A DNA stretch of 64,000 bases from contig NZ_LIQI01000022.1 of assembly GCF_001418105.1 (NCBI RefSeq), forward strand, positions 868,001 through 932,000, given 5' to 3'. Below the pieces are notes generated by a model. It saw nothing but the letters and a program-made list of their open reading frames with translations. It made no database searches and had not been told where the DNA came from. The DNA comes from Lacinutrix himadriensis (lineage in GTDB: Bacteria; Bacteroidota; Bacteroidia; Flavobacteriales; Flavobacteriaceae). Made by a program: the position numbers and the translations under genes. How positions within the stretch are numbered: the stretch's first letter is position 1; each line of letters begins with the position of its first letter. Shown here piece after piece: positions 1-8,903 of this stretch.

Positions 1-636
1 GCTAATATTCAATCTGGCGGAAAAACGAAACTATCGACTATCATTCACGGACTTTTATTATTATTATCAGTAGTACTTATTCCTTCTTTACTTAATAAAA
101 TTCCTTTATCTGTTTTAGCATCTATTTTATTAATTGTAGGTTTCAAACTAGCAAAACCATCGTTATTTAAGAAGATGTACAGTCTAGGTTGGAAACAATC
201 TGTTCCGTTTTTTGTAACCGTAATAGGAATTGTGTTTACAGACTTATTAGTTGGTATTGGTTTAGGATTGGCTGTTGGTATTGTTGTTATTTTATTAAAA
301 AGCTACCAAAATTCGCACTTTCTTCATATTGAAGATAATAGTAATGGAAAGCATAGAATTAAAATGGAATTAGCTGAAGAAGTAACCTTCTTTAATAAAG
401 GAGCCATTTTAAAAGAATTAGATAGCTTACCAAGAGATACGTATTTAGAATTTGATGTTAGAAAAACAAGGTTTCTGGATTACGATATTATTGAAATTCT
501 TGAAGATTTTGCTTTTAAAGCAAAGGAAAGAAACATTGATATCAAATTAATTTCAAAACGTGGAGTCGTTGAAAATCCGCCAAGCTTTATCGAGTTTTTT
601 CAATTAAGACCAAAATCTAATATTAGTTTAAGTTAA
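1..636 (+). CDS. SulP family inorganic anion transporter, 3' part (5' end outside window)
   Basis: The reading frame is open from base 1, so the gene starts upstream of the window; 211 residues are visible. They begin in the last membrane segments (hydrophobic runs near visible residues 15-45 and 62-97) and end in a cytoplasmic domain of about 100 residues with the pattern of a STAS domain (LEFDVRKTRFLDYDIIEIL). SulP proteins are secondary transporters of sulfate, bicarbonate or other anions. A universal stress protein follows after 5 bases and a carbonic anhydrase after that, and a complete SulP gene lies 2.2 kb downstream, which suggests bicarbonate as substrate; that is inference. Any internal ATG, such as the one at 175, is a methionine inside the membrane part and not a start. 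Confidence 0.9.
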   Translation, partial: ANIQSGGKTKLSTIIHGLLLLLSVVLIPSLLNKIPLSVLASILLIVGFKLAKPSLFKKMYSLGWKQSVPFFVTVIGIVFTDLLVGIGLGLAVGIVVILLKSYQNSHFLHIEDNSNGKHRIKMELAEEVTFFNKGAILKELDSLPRDTYLEFDVRKTRFLDYDIIEILEDFAFKAKERNIDIKLISKRGVVENPPSFIEFFQLRPKSNISLS

Positions 637-641
637 ATCCT

Positions 642-1448
642 ATGAAAAATAATAAATACAAAATATTACTGCTTTCAGATTTAAAAAAAACTACAGAGTT
701 AGATTTAAAAAGTACAGTAGGTTTAGCAAAAATGGTTGGTGGTGAAATAACGTTGTTTCATATAAAAAGACCAACAGAAATTGTCGATAGAGATAATCAG
801 TTGTCTACTATGCGTTCTATTAATGAAAAGCATCTCATTACAGATAAACTAATAGAAAGTATTGTAAAACCTGTAAGTCAGGAGTTTGATATGCCTATCG
901 ATTATAAATTATCTTTTGGTAATTTAAAGCATGAAATTGAAAGCTATATACAAGAACATAAACCAGATATTATAGTTCTTGGTAAAAGGAAAGCAAAAAA
1001 ACTTAACTTTATAGGAGACAATATCACAGAATTTGTTTTAAAAACACACAAAGGTCCTGTTATGATTACAACAGGTAAAGATGCGTTGCAACCAAATAAA
1101 GAAGTTGCATTAGGGGTTTTAAATACTATAGATAAAACCTTAGACATTAATGGTATTGAAGAATTAATTAGTAAAACAAAAGTGCCAATTAAGACATTCC
1201 ATATTGTTAAAGCAGCGAATAGTAATTCAACAGTGGATGTTACTGCTGAAATAAACACCTTTGAATATGTTTTTGAACAAAGTGATAAAGCATTAGAAAG
1301 TGTATCTAAATACGTATCAAAAAATAAAATAAACTTGATGTGTTTAGATAAAAACAACAAAACAAAAAGAGACATTATGAATAAACTTAATGTTTCCTTA
1401 TTACTAACCGGAGAGAAAAATCCAGATACTACAAAACTAGTATTCTAA
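642..1448 (+). CDS. Universal stress protein, two-domain (UspA family)
   Basis: A soluble protein of 268 residues. Residues 1-145 fit a Usp domain: an initial beta strand (KYKILLLSDL), then the strand-turn DIIVLGKRKAKK followed by a helix and a final strand GPVMIT. The remainder is a second, more diverged Usp-like half without a recognisable nucleotide-binding glycine motif. The usual G-x2-G-x9-G(S/T) loop of the first half is also degenerate. It starts 5 bases after the SulP stop and ends 13 bases before the carbonic anhydrase, so it is probably co-transcribed with both. Usp proteins next to SulP transporters may regulate them; for this gene that is inference from position. Confidence 0.85.
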   Translation: MKNNKYKILLLSDLKKTTELDLKSTVGLAKMVGGEITLFHIKRPTEIVDRDNQLSTMRSINEKHLITDKLIESIVKPVSQEFDMPIDYKLSFGNLKHEIESYIQEHKPDIIVLGKRKAKKLNFIGDNITEFVLKTHKGPVMITTGKDALQPNKEVALGVLNTIDKTLDINGIEELISKTKVPIKTFHIVKAANSNSTVDVTAEINTFEYVFEQSDKALESVSKYVSKNKINLMCLDKNNKTKRDIMNKLNVSLLLTGEKNPDTTKLVF

Positions 1449-1461
1449 TAAATAAAAACTT

Positions 1462-2088
1462 ATGAAAGCACATACAAAAGAGACACAAGCAACAATGACA
1501 CCTGAAAAGTCATTACAATATTTAATAGAAGGAAATCAAAGGTTTCAAGATAATTTAAAAGCGAATCGTAACCTTTTAGAGCAAGTAAATGATACTAGTG
1601 ACGGACAATTTCCATTTGCAACTATTTTAAGTTGTATCGATTCACGTGTGTCTGCAGAATTGGTTTTTGACCAAGGATTAGGAGATATTTTTAGCGTGCG
1701 TGTAGCAGGGAATATTGTGAATGAAGACATTTTAGGGAGTATGGAATTTGCATGTAAATTAGCAGGTACAGAACTTATTGTTGTTTTAGGACATACAAGT
1801 TGTGGTGCCGTAAAAGGAGCTTGTGACCATGCCGAAATGGGTAACCTAACCAAGTTGATTCAAAAAATTACACCAGCAGTTAATGCCGTTACAGAACCTA
1901 AAGACGAAAGCTTAAGAAGCTCTAAAAATTTAGCGTTTGTAGATGAGGTATCGCACATGAATGTACAATTAATGATCGATAGAATTCATGCCGAAAGTCC
2001 AATACTTACCGAAATGGAGAAAAAAGGTGAAATTAAAATCATTGGAGCAATGTATGATGTAAATACAGGTGCTGTAAACTTTTATTAA
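1462..2088 (+). CDS. Beta-class carbonic anhydrase (first copy)
   Basis: Catalyses the reversible hydration of CO2 to bicarbonate. The 208-residue protein shows the full zinc site of the beta class: C58-x-D60-x-R62 (CIDSR) and H111-x-x-C114 (HTSCG), with the conserved V-A-G-N-I stretch at about 81-85. There is no signal peptide, so it is predicted to be cytoplasmic. It sits 13 bases after the usp gene and 21 bases before the DUF2490 gene, in one apparent operon. It is not a close duplicate of the second carbonic anhydrase at 4738: it has a longer N-terminus and a different metal-site context. The family call is secure; the role in bicarbonate supply is inferred from the SulP neighbours. Confidence 0.95.
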   Translation: MKAHTKETQATMTPEKSLQYLIEGNQRFQDNLKANRNLLEQVNDTSDGQFPFATILSCIDSRVSAELVFDQGLGDIFSVRVAGNIVNEDILGSMEFACKLAGTELIVVLGHTSCGAVKGACDHAEMGNLTKLIQKITPAVNAVTEPKDESLRSSKNLAFVDEVSHMNVQLMIDRIHAESPILTEMEKKGEIKIIGAMYDVNTGAVNFY

Positions 2089-2109
2089 TAAAATAGTATA
2101 AAAGCTTTT

Positions 2110-2778
2110 ATGAAAAAGAAGACTTTTATGGCAACACTAATATGTATATTGGTGTTGCCTTTTATTGCTACAAGTCAAGAGAGTAATTTAGGAAATTGGT
2201 TAATTTATATTGGAAACAAAAAATTAAACAATACCTGGAATATTCATCACGAAGTGCAATACAGAAATTATGATGCTGTAGGTGATTTAGAACAACTATT
2301 ACTAAGAACCGGTTTAGGTTATACTTTTAATGAAAGTAAGAATAACATCCTTTTAGGATATGGTTATATTTTATCTGAAAATTATATTGGAAACACCGAT
2401 GAAAAAGCAACGGTAAATGAGCATCGTGTTTTTCAGCAATTTACGTCCAAACAAAATATAGGTAAACTGAAATTGAATCATCGTTATCGTTTTGAACAAC
2501 GTTTTGTAGAAGACGATTTTAAAATGCGACTACGCTACTTTTTAGGCTTTAATTATCCGCTTCAAAATAAAGAAGATGGCAAAAGCCCTTTATATTTATC
2601 TGCATACAATGAAGTGTTTTTAAATACGGAATCGGATGTATTCGATAGAAACAGAGTATATGGAGGATTAGGATATAAGTTTTCAGAAAACTTAAAATTA
2701 GAATTAGGGTATATGAATCAGTTTTTTGAAAATTCAGGAAGAGATCAAATTAATATAATTGCATTTGTTAATTTCTAA
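2110..2778 (+). CDS. DUF2490 family outer-membrane beta-barrel protein
   Basis: A 222-residue protein with a clear signal peptide (hydrophobic residues 8-20, then TSQ). The mature part consists of alternating strands rich in tyrosine and aromatic residues and ends in phenylalanine (AFVNF), as in outer-membrane barrels. The pattern (LGNWLIYIGNKKLN, HHEVQYRNY, HRYRFEQRF) matches DUF2490, whose function is not known. It is placed between carbonic anhydrase and SulP genes, so it could be a pore or accessory protein of this anion cluster. The gap to the next gene is 82 bases, enough for a separate promoter. Confidence 0.82.
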   Translation: MKKKTFMATLICILVLPFIATSQESNLGNWLIYIGNKKLNNTWNIHHEVQYRNYDAVGDLEQLLLRTGLGYTFNESKNNILLGYGYILSENYIGNTDEKATVNEHRVFQQFTSKQNIGKLKLNHRYRFEQRFVEDDFKMRLRYFLGFNYPLQNKEDGKSPLYLSAYNEVFLNTESDVFDRNRVYGGLGYKFSENLKLELGYMNQFFENSGRDQINIIAFVNF

Positions 2779-2860
2779 TCTAAATTCCTTTTAAACTACA
2801 TAGAAAAACGGTATTTTGTAAAACGAACAAACAAAAACAAACGAAACTAAAATATAAAAT

Positions 2861-4726
2861 ATGAAAAACTTTTTCTCGAATTTTAAAGGAGATGCTTTTG
2901 GAGGTATCACGGCAGGAATTGTTGCATTGCCACTGGCATTAGCATTTGGTGTGTCCTCTGGATTGGGCCCAAGTGCAGGACTATATGGTGCGATTTTTTT
3001 AAGTTTCTTTGCGGCACTTTTTGGAGGTACAAATACGCAGATTTCTGGACCAACTGCACCAATGACAGCAGTAAGTATGGTGGTTATTGCAGGGATTATT
3101 GCTTTAAATGATGGCGACGTTTCTAAAGCTTTACCAGCAATTTTAACCGTATTTTTATTAGCAGGATTGTTTCAGGTAGGACTTGGAGTTCTCGGTTTTG
3201 GAAAATACATAAAATACATTCCGTATCCTGTGGTTTCGGGGTTTATGACAGCCATTGGAGTTATTATTTTAATCACGCAAATTCTTCCAGCATTAGGTTA
3301 TTATCCTAAAGAAGATATGGTTTTCGTAGAGCAATTTAAACCACAAGCGGAAGAACTTATCCTTGAAAATATATTAAAAGAAGAAGCTGGAGAAGGTATT
3401 CTAGTTTTAGAAAATTTTAAAGAAACCATTGAAAGAGGAAGTGAAATTACTGCAGAAGATATTTTAAAAGAATCTAAAACGCTAGCTTCCAATGAAGCTT
3501 CAGGTGTTTTAGGTGCATTAAAATCGCTACCAAAAGCTATTCAGCAAATTAATTGGTTAGAGCTTATTCTCGCTCTTGGAACGATATTTATTATCTACGG
3601 ATTTAAACGGATAACCACAGCCGTGCCAAGTACGCTTGTCGCTTTAGTTGTGATGTCTGGAGTTGCCATTGGTTTTGGTTTAGATTATAGACCTATTGAA
3701 GAAATACCTACAGGTTTACCAATTCCTAATTTAAGTATTTTTACAGATTTTAGTGTTACTAGTGTCACGCCTTATATTTTTACCGCTTTAACTTTAGCGT
3801 TACTAGGTGCTATTGATTCTTTATTAACTAGTGTGGTTGCAGATAATATGACCAAAACAAAACACAAGCCGAATAAAGAACTTATTGGGCAAGGTATTGG
3901 TAATAGTATCGCAGCAATATTTGGTGGTTTACCAGGAGCTGGAGCAACAATTAGAACCGTAGTTAATATTAATTCTGGTGGTAAAACAAGACTTTCTGGA
4001 ATGATTGCCGGTATTATGTTACTGTTTATTTTATTAGTTTTAGCGCCAATTGCATCTCAAATTCCTGCAGCAGTTTTAGCAGGTATTCTTGTAACTGTTG
4101 GTATTGGAGTTATGGATTATAAAGGTTTAAAAGCCATTCCAAGTTTACCAAGAGATATGAAAATTGGACCTTTTAAAATGAGTTCTGAAGTTCTAATCAT
4201 GATTGTCGTATTATTATTATCTACTTTTTGGAATTTAGTATATGCCGTTGGTATTGGTTTAGTTATTGCTTCTCTTATGTTTATGAAAAAAATAGGAGAT
4301 TTAACTGCGCAACGATCGGATGTGAAATCTTTAAAGAAAGAGAAAGCTTGGGCAGATGAAGCTATTTTTCCTGAAAAATTAAAAGAAGAAGTTTTTATAA
4401 AACACTTAAAAGGACCTTTATTCTTTGGGTCTACAAGTGATTTTCAAAGTCTAGCAGATCAAATTCCTGCAACAGCAAAAACGGTTGTTATTCGTTTAGG
4501 ACGTATGCAATATATGGATCAATCTGGATTGTATGCCATGGAAGATGTACTGCAAGATTTAAATAAAAAGAATATTCAAGTATTGTTTGTCGGACTATTA
4601 AAACAACCAAGCTATATGATGGAACGTATTGATATTATTCCAGATCTTATTGCTAAAGAACATATTTTTAAGACTTTTGATAGTTGTGTGAAATGGATAA
4701 AGGATAACGTCAAAGACGAAAACTAA
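2861..4726 (+). CDS. SulP family inorganic anion transporter, probably bicarbonate
   Basis: A full-length 621-residue SulP permease: about 10-14 membrane segments in residues 10-490, then a C-terminal STAS domain (about 505-615, with VVIRLGRMQYMDQSGLYAM). The N-terminal motif DAFGGITAGIVALPLALAFG and the TQISGPTAPM segment are typical of the family. Between the early membrane segments (residues 150-230) there is an acidic, lysine-rich insertion of about 75 residues, which I do not expect in most SulP proteins. A carbonic anhydrase gene follows after 11 bases. That pairing resembles BicA-type bicarbonate transporters with carbonic anhydrase in marine bacteria. Sulfate cannot be excluded by sequence alone. 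Confidence 0.92.
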   Translation: MKNFFSNFKGDAFGGITAGIVALPLALAFGVSSGLGPSAGLYGAIFLSFFAALFGGTNTQISGPTAPMTAVSMVVIAGIIALNDGDVSKALPAILTVFLLAGLFQVGLGVLGFGKYIKYIPYPVVSGFMTAIGVIILITQILPALGYYPKEDMVFVEQFKPQAEELILENILKEEAGEGILVLENFKETIERGSEITAEDILKESKTLASNEASGVLGALKSLPKAIQQINWLELILALGTIFIIYGFKRITTAVPSTLVALVVMSGVAIGFGLDYRPIEEIPTGLPIPNLSIFTDFSVTSVTPYIFTALTLALLGAIDSLLTSVVADNMTKTKHKPNKELIGQGIGNSIAAIFGGLPGAGATIRTVVNINSGGKTRLSGMIAGIMLLFILLVLAPIASQIPAAVLAGILVTVGIGVMDYKGLKAIPSLPRDMKIGPFKMSSEVLIMIVVLLLSTFWNLVYAVGIGLVIASLMFMKKIGDLTAQRSDVKSLKKEKAWADEAIFPEKLKEEVFIKHLKGPLFFGSTSDFQSLADQIPATAKTVVIRLGRMQYMDQSGLYAMEDVLQDLNKKNIQVLFVGLLKQPSYMMERIDIIPDLIAKEHIFKTFDSCVKWIKDNVKDEN

Positions 4727-4737
4727 ATTTTTAAAAG

Positions 4738-5364
4738 ATGAATCTTGATATCGTATTTGAAAATAATAAAACGTGGATAAAGTCTAAATTAAATGAAGAC
4801 GACGCGTATTTTGATAAATTGGGCGAAGGACAAAATCCGGAATTACTATTTATTGGTTGTTCCGATAGTAGAGTTACTGCAGAAGAATTAATGGGATTAG
4901 GTCCTGGAGATGTTTTTGTACACCGTAACATTGCTAATATGGTTATTGGTACCGATTTAAACGCGATGTCTGTTGTAGAGTATGCTGTAGAGCACTTAAA
5001 AGTAAATCATGTAGTTGTTTGCGGACATTATGGTTGTGGTGGTGTAAAAGCTGCTATGCAGTCTGCAGATCTAGGTTTGTTAAATCCGTGGTTGCGAAAC
5101 ATTCGCGATGTATACCGTATTCATAACGAAGAGCTGAATGCGATTGAAGAGGAAGAAAAAAAATACGAACGTTTAATCGAATTAAATGTACAAGAACAAT
5201 GTGTTAACCTTATTAAAACAGCTGCTATTCAAAAAGCAGTTCGTGGTAGAGGATTAATTGTACATGGTTGGGTCTTTGATATTCACACCGGAAAACTGAT
5301 AGATTTAAAAATAGATTTTGAAAGAATCCTGAATGATATTAGAGAAATCTATCATTTAGATTAA
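4738..5364 (+). CDS. can: Beta-class carbonic anhydrase (second copy)
   Basis: A 208-residue cytoplasmic enzyme of the E. coli Can type. Zinc ligands and active-site dyad are C41-S-D43-S-R45 and H97-Y-G-C100. The surrounding sequence FIGCSDSRV and VCGHYGCGGVKAA is canonical. It lies 11 bases downstream of the SulP gene and is followed by a strong hairpin terminator at 5391-5418, so it is the last gene of the cluster. It would interconvert CO2 and the bicarbonate handled by the transporter. Family call very secure; coupling to the transporter is inferred. Confidence 0.96.
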   Translation: MNLDIVFENNKTWIKSKLNEDDAYFDKLGEGQNPELLFIGCSDSRVTAEELMGLGPGDVFVHRNIANMVIGTDLNAMSVVEYAVEHLKVNHVVVCGHYGCGGVKAAMQSADLGLLNPWLRNIRDVYRIHNEELNAIEEEEKKYERLIELNVQEQCVNLIKTAAIQKAVRGRGLIVHGWVFDIHTGKLIDLKIDFERILNDIREIYHLD

Positions 5365-5390
5365 TTGGACACGAAACAATAAGTAAAAAC

Positions 5391-5418
5391 AAAAGCCACT
5401 CCTTTAAGAGTGGCTTTT
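5391..5418 (+). terminator. Intrinsic terminator after can, possibly bidirectional
   Basis: A perfect 11-bp stem, AAAAGCCACTC and GAGTGGCTTTT, around the 6-base loop CTTTAA, followed by CATTTTTATAA. Because the stem ends in A on one side and T on the other, it can also serve the leftward hmuY gene, whose stop codon is at 5460. Confidence 0.9.
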
Positions 5419-5459
5419 CATTTTTATAATAGACTAATATTATAAAATAATAAGAATGT

Positions 5460-6644
5460 TTACTGTAATAATTCATATTGAAATTGTGGATAACCTCTTT
5501 CTCCTGTTTGGCTTTCCACTGCTGTGAATCTTAGCTTATAGTAGTTGTCATCCGTATCCTTGATAATGTAGTATCTGTCCTCTCTTACAGATGTTTCCCC
5601 AGTCATATAATCGACACTTCTCCAGCCACTTCCTATAACCGTACGATCATTGTAAATAAAACTGGCTTCCGTAATAGCATCGTATGTGAAATTTGTATAA
5701 TTAGGGGTTGTGTCGTCTTCCACAGTAATCGGGTACAAGCCAACACCACCTAGCGTATTGTGTAATGAATAATCTGAATACGTTAAACCTGCAGCTAAAG
5801 TACCTTGCTGACCATAATAAGAAAATACACCACCAAAATCAATATCCCAATTAGAAGATATTGGCTCTAAAGTTGCAATTTGCTCATCCGTTAAGCTTAC
5901 AGTAGTAAGGTTGTAGTTGCTATCTTTACTTACCGTTAATTCCGAAAAATCAGTTGTGTTGCTTAAGGCAGCATATTGAATCGTGTAACTGTTTCCGTCT
6001 GTTAATACTCTAACCTTCATAAAACCTCTTGAGTCTCCAGTCGTGTTTATTGTTCCATTATTTGTTGTAGGTATTTCGTTTCCTAAGTTGATAATGTACA
6101 CATTGTTCTCGCTATCTGTTGTTGATATTTCTTCAAATGCAGTACCTGTTAATTCGCCTTCTTTAGTATCCGTAAAAGAAATGCCAGCATTTAAATCACC
6201 ATATTGGTAATAGTTTACAGGTAAACCTTGCATTAATTCAGCAACAGTATTTACTGTTACAGTGGTAGGTGTAAAAGTTGGATCTAATGCATTTAAGGTT
6301 AACGGAGATGTTAAAGTTGTAGTTTCCGTTACTGTTGTAATATCCGTAATACCTTCTAATTCTGCAGCAGATACTAATAAAGCACTGTTAAGATAGACTC
6401 TGTTTTCCGAACCGTTATAAACAGCAATTTCCCAAGAATCGCGATTTACAGCGACTTGGTTACCTGTACTTAAATCTACAAAAACACGATTTGGTTGATT
6501 AAATCCACCTACTTCTGGGTCAATAATTCCACCAGAAGATGGCGGTGTCGTTGTTACTGTGTTTCCACCATTATCGTCACTACTACAGCTTGTAACAACT
6601 ACAGCGGTAAGGATTAATATCAGAGTTAAAAATTTGTTTGTCAT
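5460..6644 (-). CDS. hmuY: HmuY family heme-binding lipoprotein
   Basis: A 394-residue lipoprotein: signal peptide with the lipobox VVTSC (Cys20), then a low-complexity linker (SSDDNGGNTVTTTPPSSGG). The mature part has the HmuY pattern: FVDLSTGNQVAVNRDSWEIA near the start, WDIDFGG in the middle and YYIIKDTDDNYYKLRFTAV near the end. HmuY proteins are surface-anchored hemophores that hand heme to a TonB receptor. The gene lies 11 bases downstream of such a receptor gene, the normal hmuR-hmuY order. It is longer than the P. gingivalis founder. Heme-ligand histidines cannot be assigned by eye. Confidence 0.85.
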   Translation of the reverse strand: MTNKFLTLILILTAVVVTSCSSDDNGGNTVTTTPPSSGGIIDPEVGGFNQPNRVFVDLSTGNQVAVNRDSWEIAVYNGSENRVYLNSALLVSAAELEGITDITTVTETTTLTSPLTLNALDPTFTPTTVTVNTVAELMQGLPVNYYQYGDLNAGISFTDTKEGELTGTAFEEISTTDSENNVYIINLGNEIPTTNNGTINTTGDSRGFMKVRVLTDGNSYTIQYAALSNTTDFSELTVSKDSNYNLTTVSLTDEQIATLEPISSNWDIDFGGVFSYYGQQGTLAAGLTYSDYSLHNTLGGVGLYPITVEDDTTPNYTNFTYDAITEASFIYNDRTVIGSGWRSVDYMTGETSVREDRYYIIKDTDDNYYKLRFTAVESQTGERGYPQFQYELLQ

Positions 6645-6655
6645 AATTATTAGTG

Positions 6656-8799
6656 TTAAAAATTTAAATTATAGGATAGTTTTAAAAAATAGGATCGGCC
6701 ATTACCGATTAATCGGGAACTTGATGTCGAAGCAGTATGTGCTCCAGCAGAAGATTTAGTGTTTATGTTTACAACATCTAGTAAGTTTCTTGCTCCTAAT
6801 GTTGCATTTATTCTAGGTGTAATATCTGTTCTTATGGATGCGTTTAACCAAGTAAAAGCATCGGTTTCTCCAATAAACAATTCGCCATCCGTATCCGTAA
6901 AGACACCTTGAGTTTTACCAGTATGTTTTAATTGGCTACTAATAGTGGTATTCCACTTGTCTATATTGTAAGCTAATGTGGCTTGTAAGTTTAAGCTCCA
7001 CATATAATTGGATGGATTATCTAAAGATTCATTAATAGCATTTGTAATGCCCAAATAAGTGGCTCCCAATCCTACATTCCAGTTTTTATAGATAAAACTG
7101 TTTTCTAAATTGAAACCTAATCGTTTACTATAATCTATATTGTCTTGTGTAAATAGAATGCTGCCATCTTCATCTTCCGAAGTAATACTAGCTATTGCGT
7201 CTTTTAAGTCCATATAAAAGAATGTGAATTTTTGATTTAAAAAGCCTTCTTTGGCAATCTTATAATTGTTTTTAAGGTTTACAAAAACAGAGATTCCATC
7301 TTCTGGTTGTAAATCAGGATTCCCTCTTACATTGTGATTGGAGTCTACAAAGTAGTAAAAGAGCTCTTCAAAGTTTGGTGCTCTATATGCAGATCCTACA
7401 ACCGCTTTTAGTTTTATTTTCTCTGTAAAATTATAAGTAGATGACAACGACCAAATTATATGATTATTAAATTGAGAACTATTTGTAAATCGTACACCCG
7501 GATTTATAGATAATTTTTTAAAAGGTTGAAATTCGGTAATCCCAAATAATTCATAATTAGTTATGGTGTTTTCTACTACATTATTAGAATAATTTCCTGT
7601 AGCAATAGCATCAAATCCTTTTTGATTAGTGAATTCATAACCTAACTGAAGATTAAAAAAATCAGACTTTGGTACTATATTATTTACAAAAACTTTAGAG
7701 TACCATACTTCACTAGATTGGCTTACAGTATCTGTCTCTACAGATTGCGTTTGTTCTTCTAGAATATTGTAAACATATTCTTTGTAGTTTCGTTTTTGAG
7801 TTTGATACGAAAAGGAAAAATTATAGTTTGTAGCTCCATGTAATGGTCCAGAAACATTTAAATTATTTACCCATCGATCTGTTTTGTAGTTTTCATCAAC
7901 AGCTGTAGGATTAAGAACACCATTTTCATATCTCCCATTTACTGTTCTATTGTAAATATCTAGGTTTTCATTAAAGTATTGAAGCTTGTAAAACAAGTTG
8001 TGTTTCCCTAAGTTTAAATCCACATCTCCAGATACGGTTATTTGTTCTTTCGGATTCCACTCGGTGCCTCGCAAACTATCGTTTACAACTATTCCATCTT
8101 CTATATTAACATAGTTTTTTCCTTTAAATCCATTATAAAAACCTGCAAAATCATTTCTAGAAGCACCAACAGAATATGCTAATTTTTCATTAACCTGGTT
8201 GGTAGCTCTTACATTTTGAATATGTCTTCCCTTATCAAAGAATTCAAATTCATTACCCACAGTTTCTTCTTGAATGGATAACTGAAGTTCCCAACCATTA
8301 TCTTTTAATCCTCTTTTTGTGATAATATTAATTACACCTGCAACGGCGTTATCCCCATATAAAACACCCATAGATCCTTCCACAATCTCTATACGTTCCA
8401 CATCATCTATATTTAATTGGGAAATATCGATGTTGTTACCTAGACCATTATCACTAATAATTGGTATGCCGTCTACTAATATTTTTACATATTGACCATC
8501 CAAACCAAATAAGCTTATGGTAGAACGACCATTAGAAGCGTCTGGATTGACGGTAATGTTTAAACTGTTTTGTAAAACATCTGCTAAGTTATTTCCAGCA
8601 ACATTTCTATGTCTTTTCTTTTAATAGTTCCAACAGTAAATAACTTTTTACTAACAGACATAACATTACTTTCTCCTACTATAACTACTTCGTCTAGTTT
8701 TTCAATCTTGGTAGTGTCCGTTTTCTTTTCTTGAGCACTAATCGCGTAACTCAAAAAAAGTAAAAAATAAAGTGTAATATTATTTTTATTTAGACTCAT
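6656..8799 (-). pseudogene. TonB-dependent receptor (HmuR-like), interrupted by a one-base frameshift
   Basis: Two reading frames make one receptor. Bases 8799-8584 encode a signal peptide (ending SYAISAQ) and the start of the plug (EKLDEVVIVGES...KRKDIE). From about 8606 downwards the next frame encodes NVAGNNLADVLQNSLNITV, then the rest of the plug (DGQYVKILVDGIP, GVLYGDNAVAGVINIIT) and a 22-strand-type barrel ending KLSYNLNF. Restoring one base in the T run at 8604-8606 (A on the coding strand) joins the frames in register, giving about 713 residues. An upstream hmuY partner supports a heme receptor. It may be a true mutation, a phase-variable site or a sequencing error. The TTG at 8501-8503 is an internal leucine codon and not a start. 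Confidence 0.85.
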
Positions 8800-8806
8800 T
8801 CTATTT

Positions 8807-8825
8807 TATATTTGTCGCAAATATA
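8807..8825. promoter_or_regulatory. Overlapping divergent -7 elements between the hmu receptor and the DUF6607 gene
   Basis: TATATTTG on the plus strand (8807-8814) and TATATTTG on the minus strand (8825-8818) lie back to back with a 3-base spacer, so the whole 19-base block is a dyad. Each half is a perfect Bacteroidota -7 element (TAnnTTTG). The leftward start codon is at 8799 and the rightward one at 8904. Expected transcripts would have leaders of about 10 and 85 bases. The dyad could also be a repressor site. Confidence 0.65.
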
Positions 8826-8903
8826 GAATCTTATTTTAATTCAATCTAAATAAGAATAAATAAATTTAAATTTTTTTTAAACCCAATAAATAAAACTTTA
8901 ATA

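Noticed and set aside
175-636. A separate 153-residue gene starting at ATG 175
   Set aside because: The same frame is open to base 1 with SulP-like membrane sequence, so the ATG is internal.
944-1375. Reverse-strand open frame opposite the usp gene
   Set aside because: It mirrors a strong coding gene, has no family pattern and no promoter; the same holds for the other opposite-strand frames under the large genes.
8501-8503. TTG as the start of an independent receptor gene
   Set aside because: The frame continues upstream with plug-domain sequence (NITVNPDASNGRSTISLFG); it is an internal leucine.
8604-8606. Programmed frameshifting in the receptor
   Set aside because: The run is only three bases on this strand, there is no slippery heptamer and no downstream stimulatory structure that I can see.
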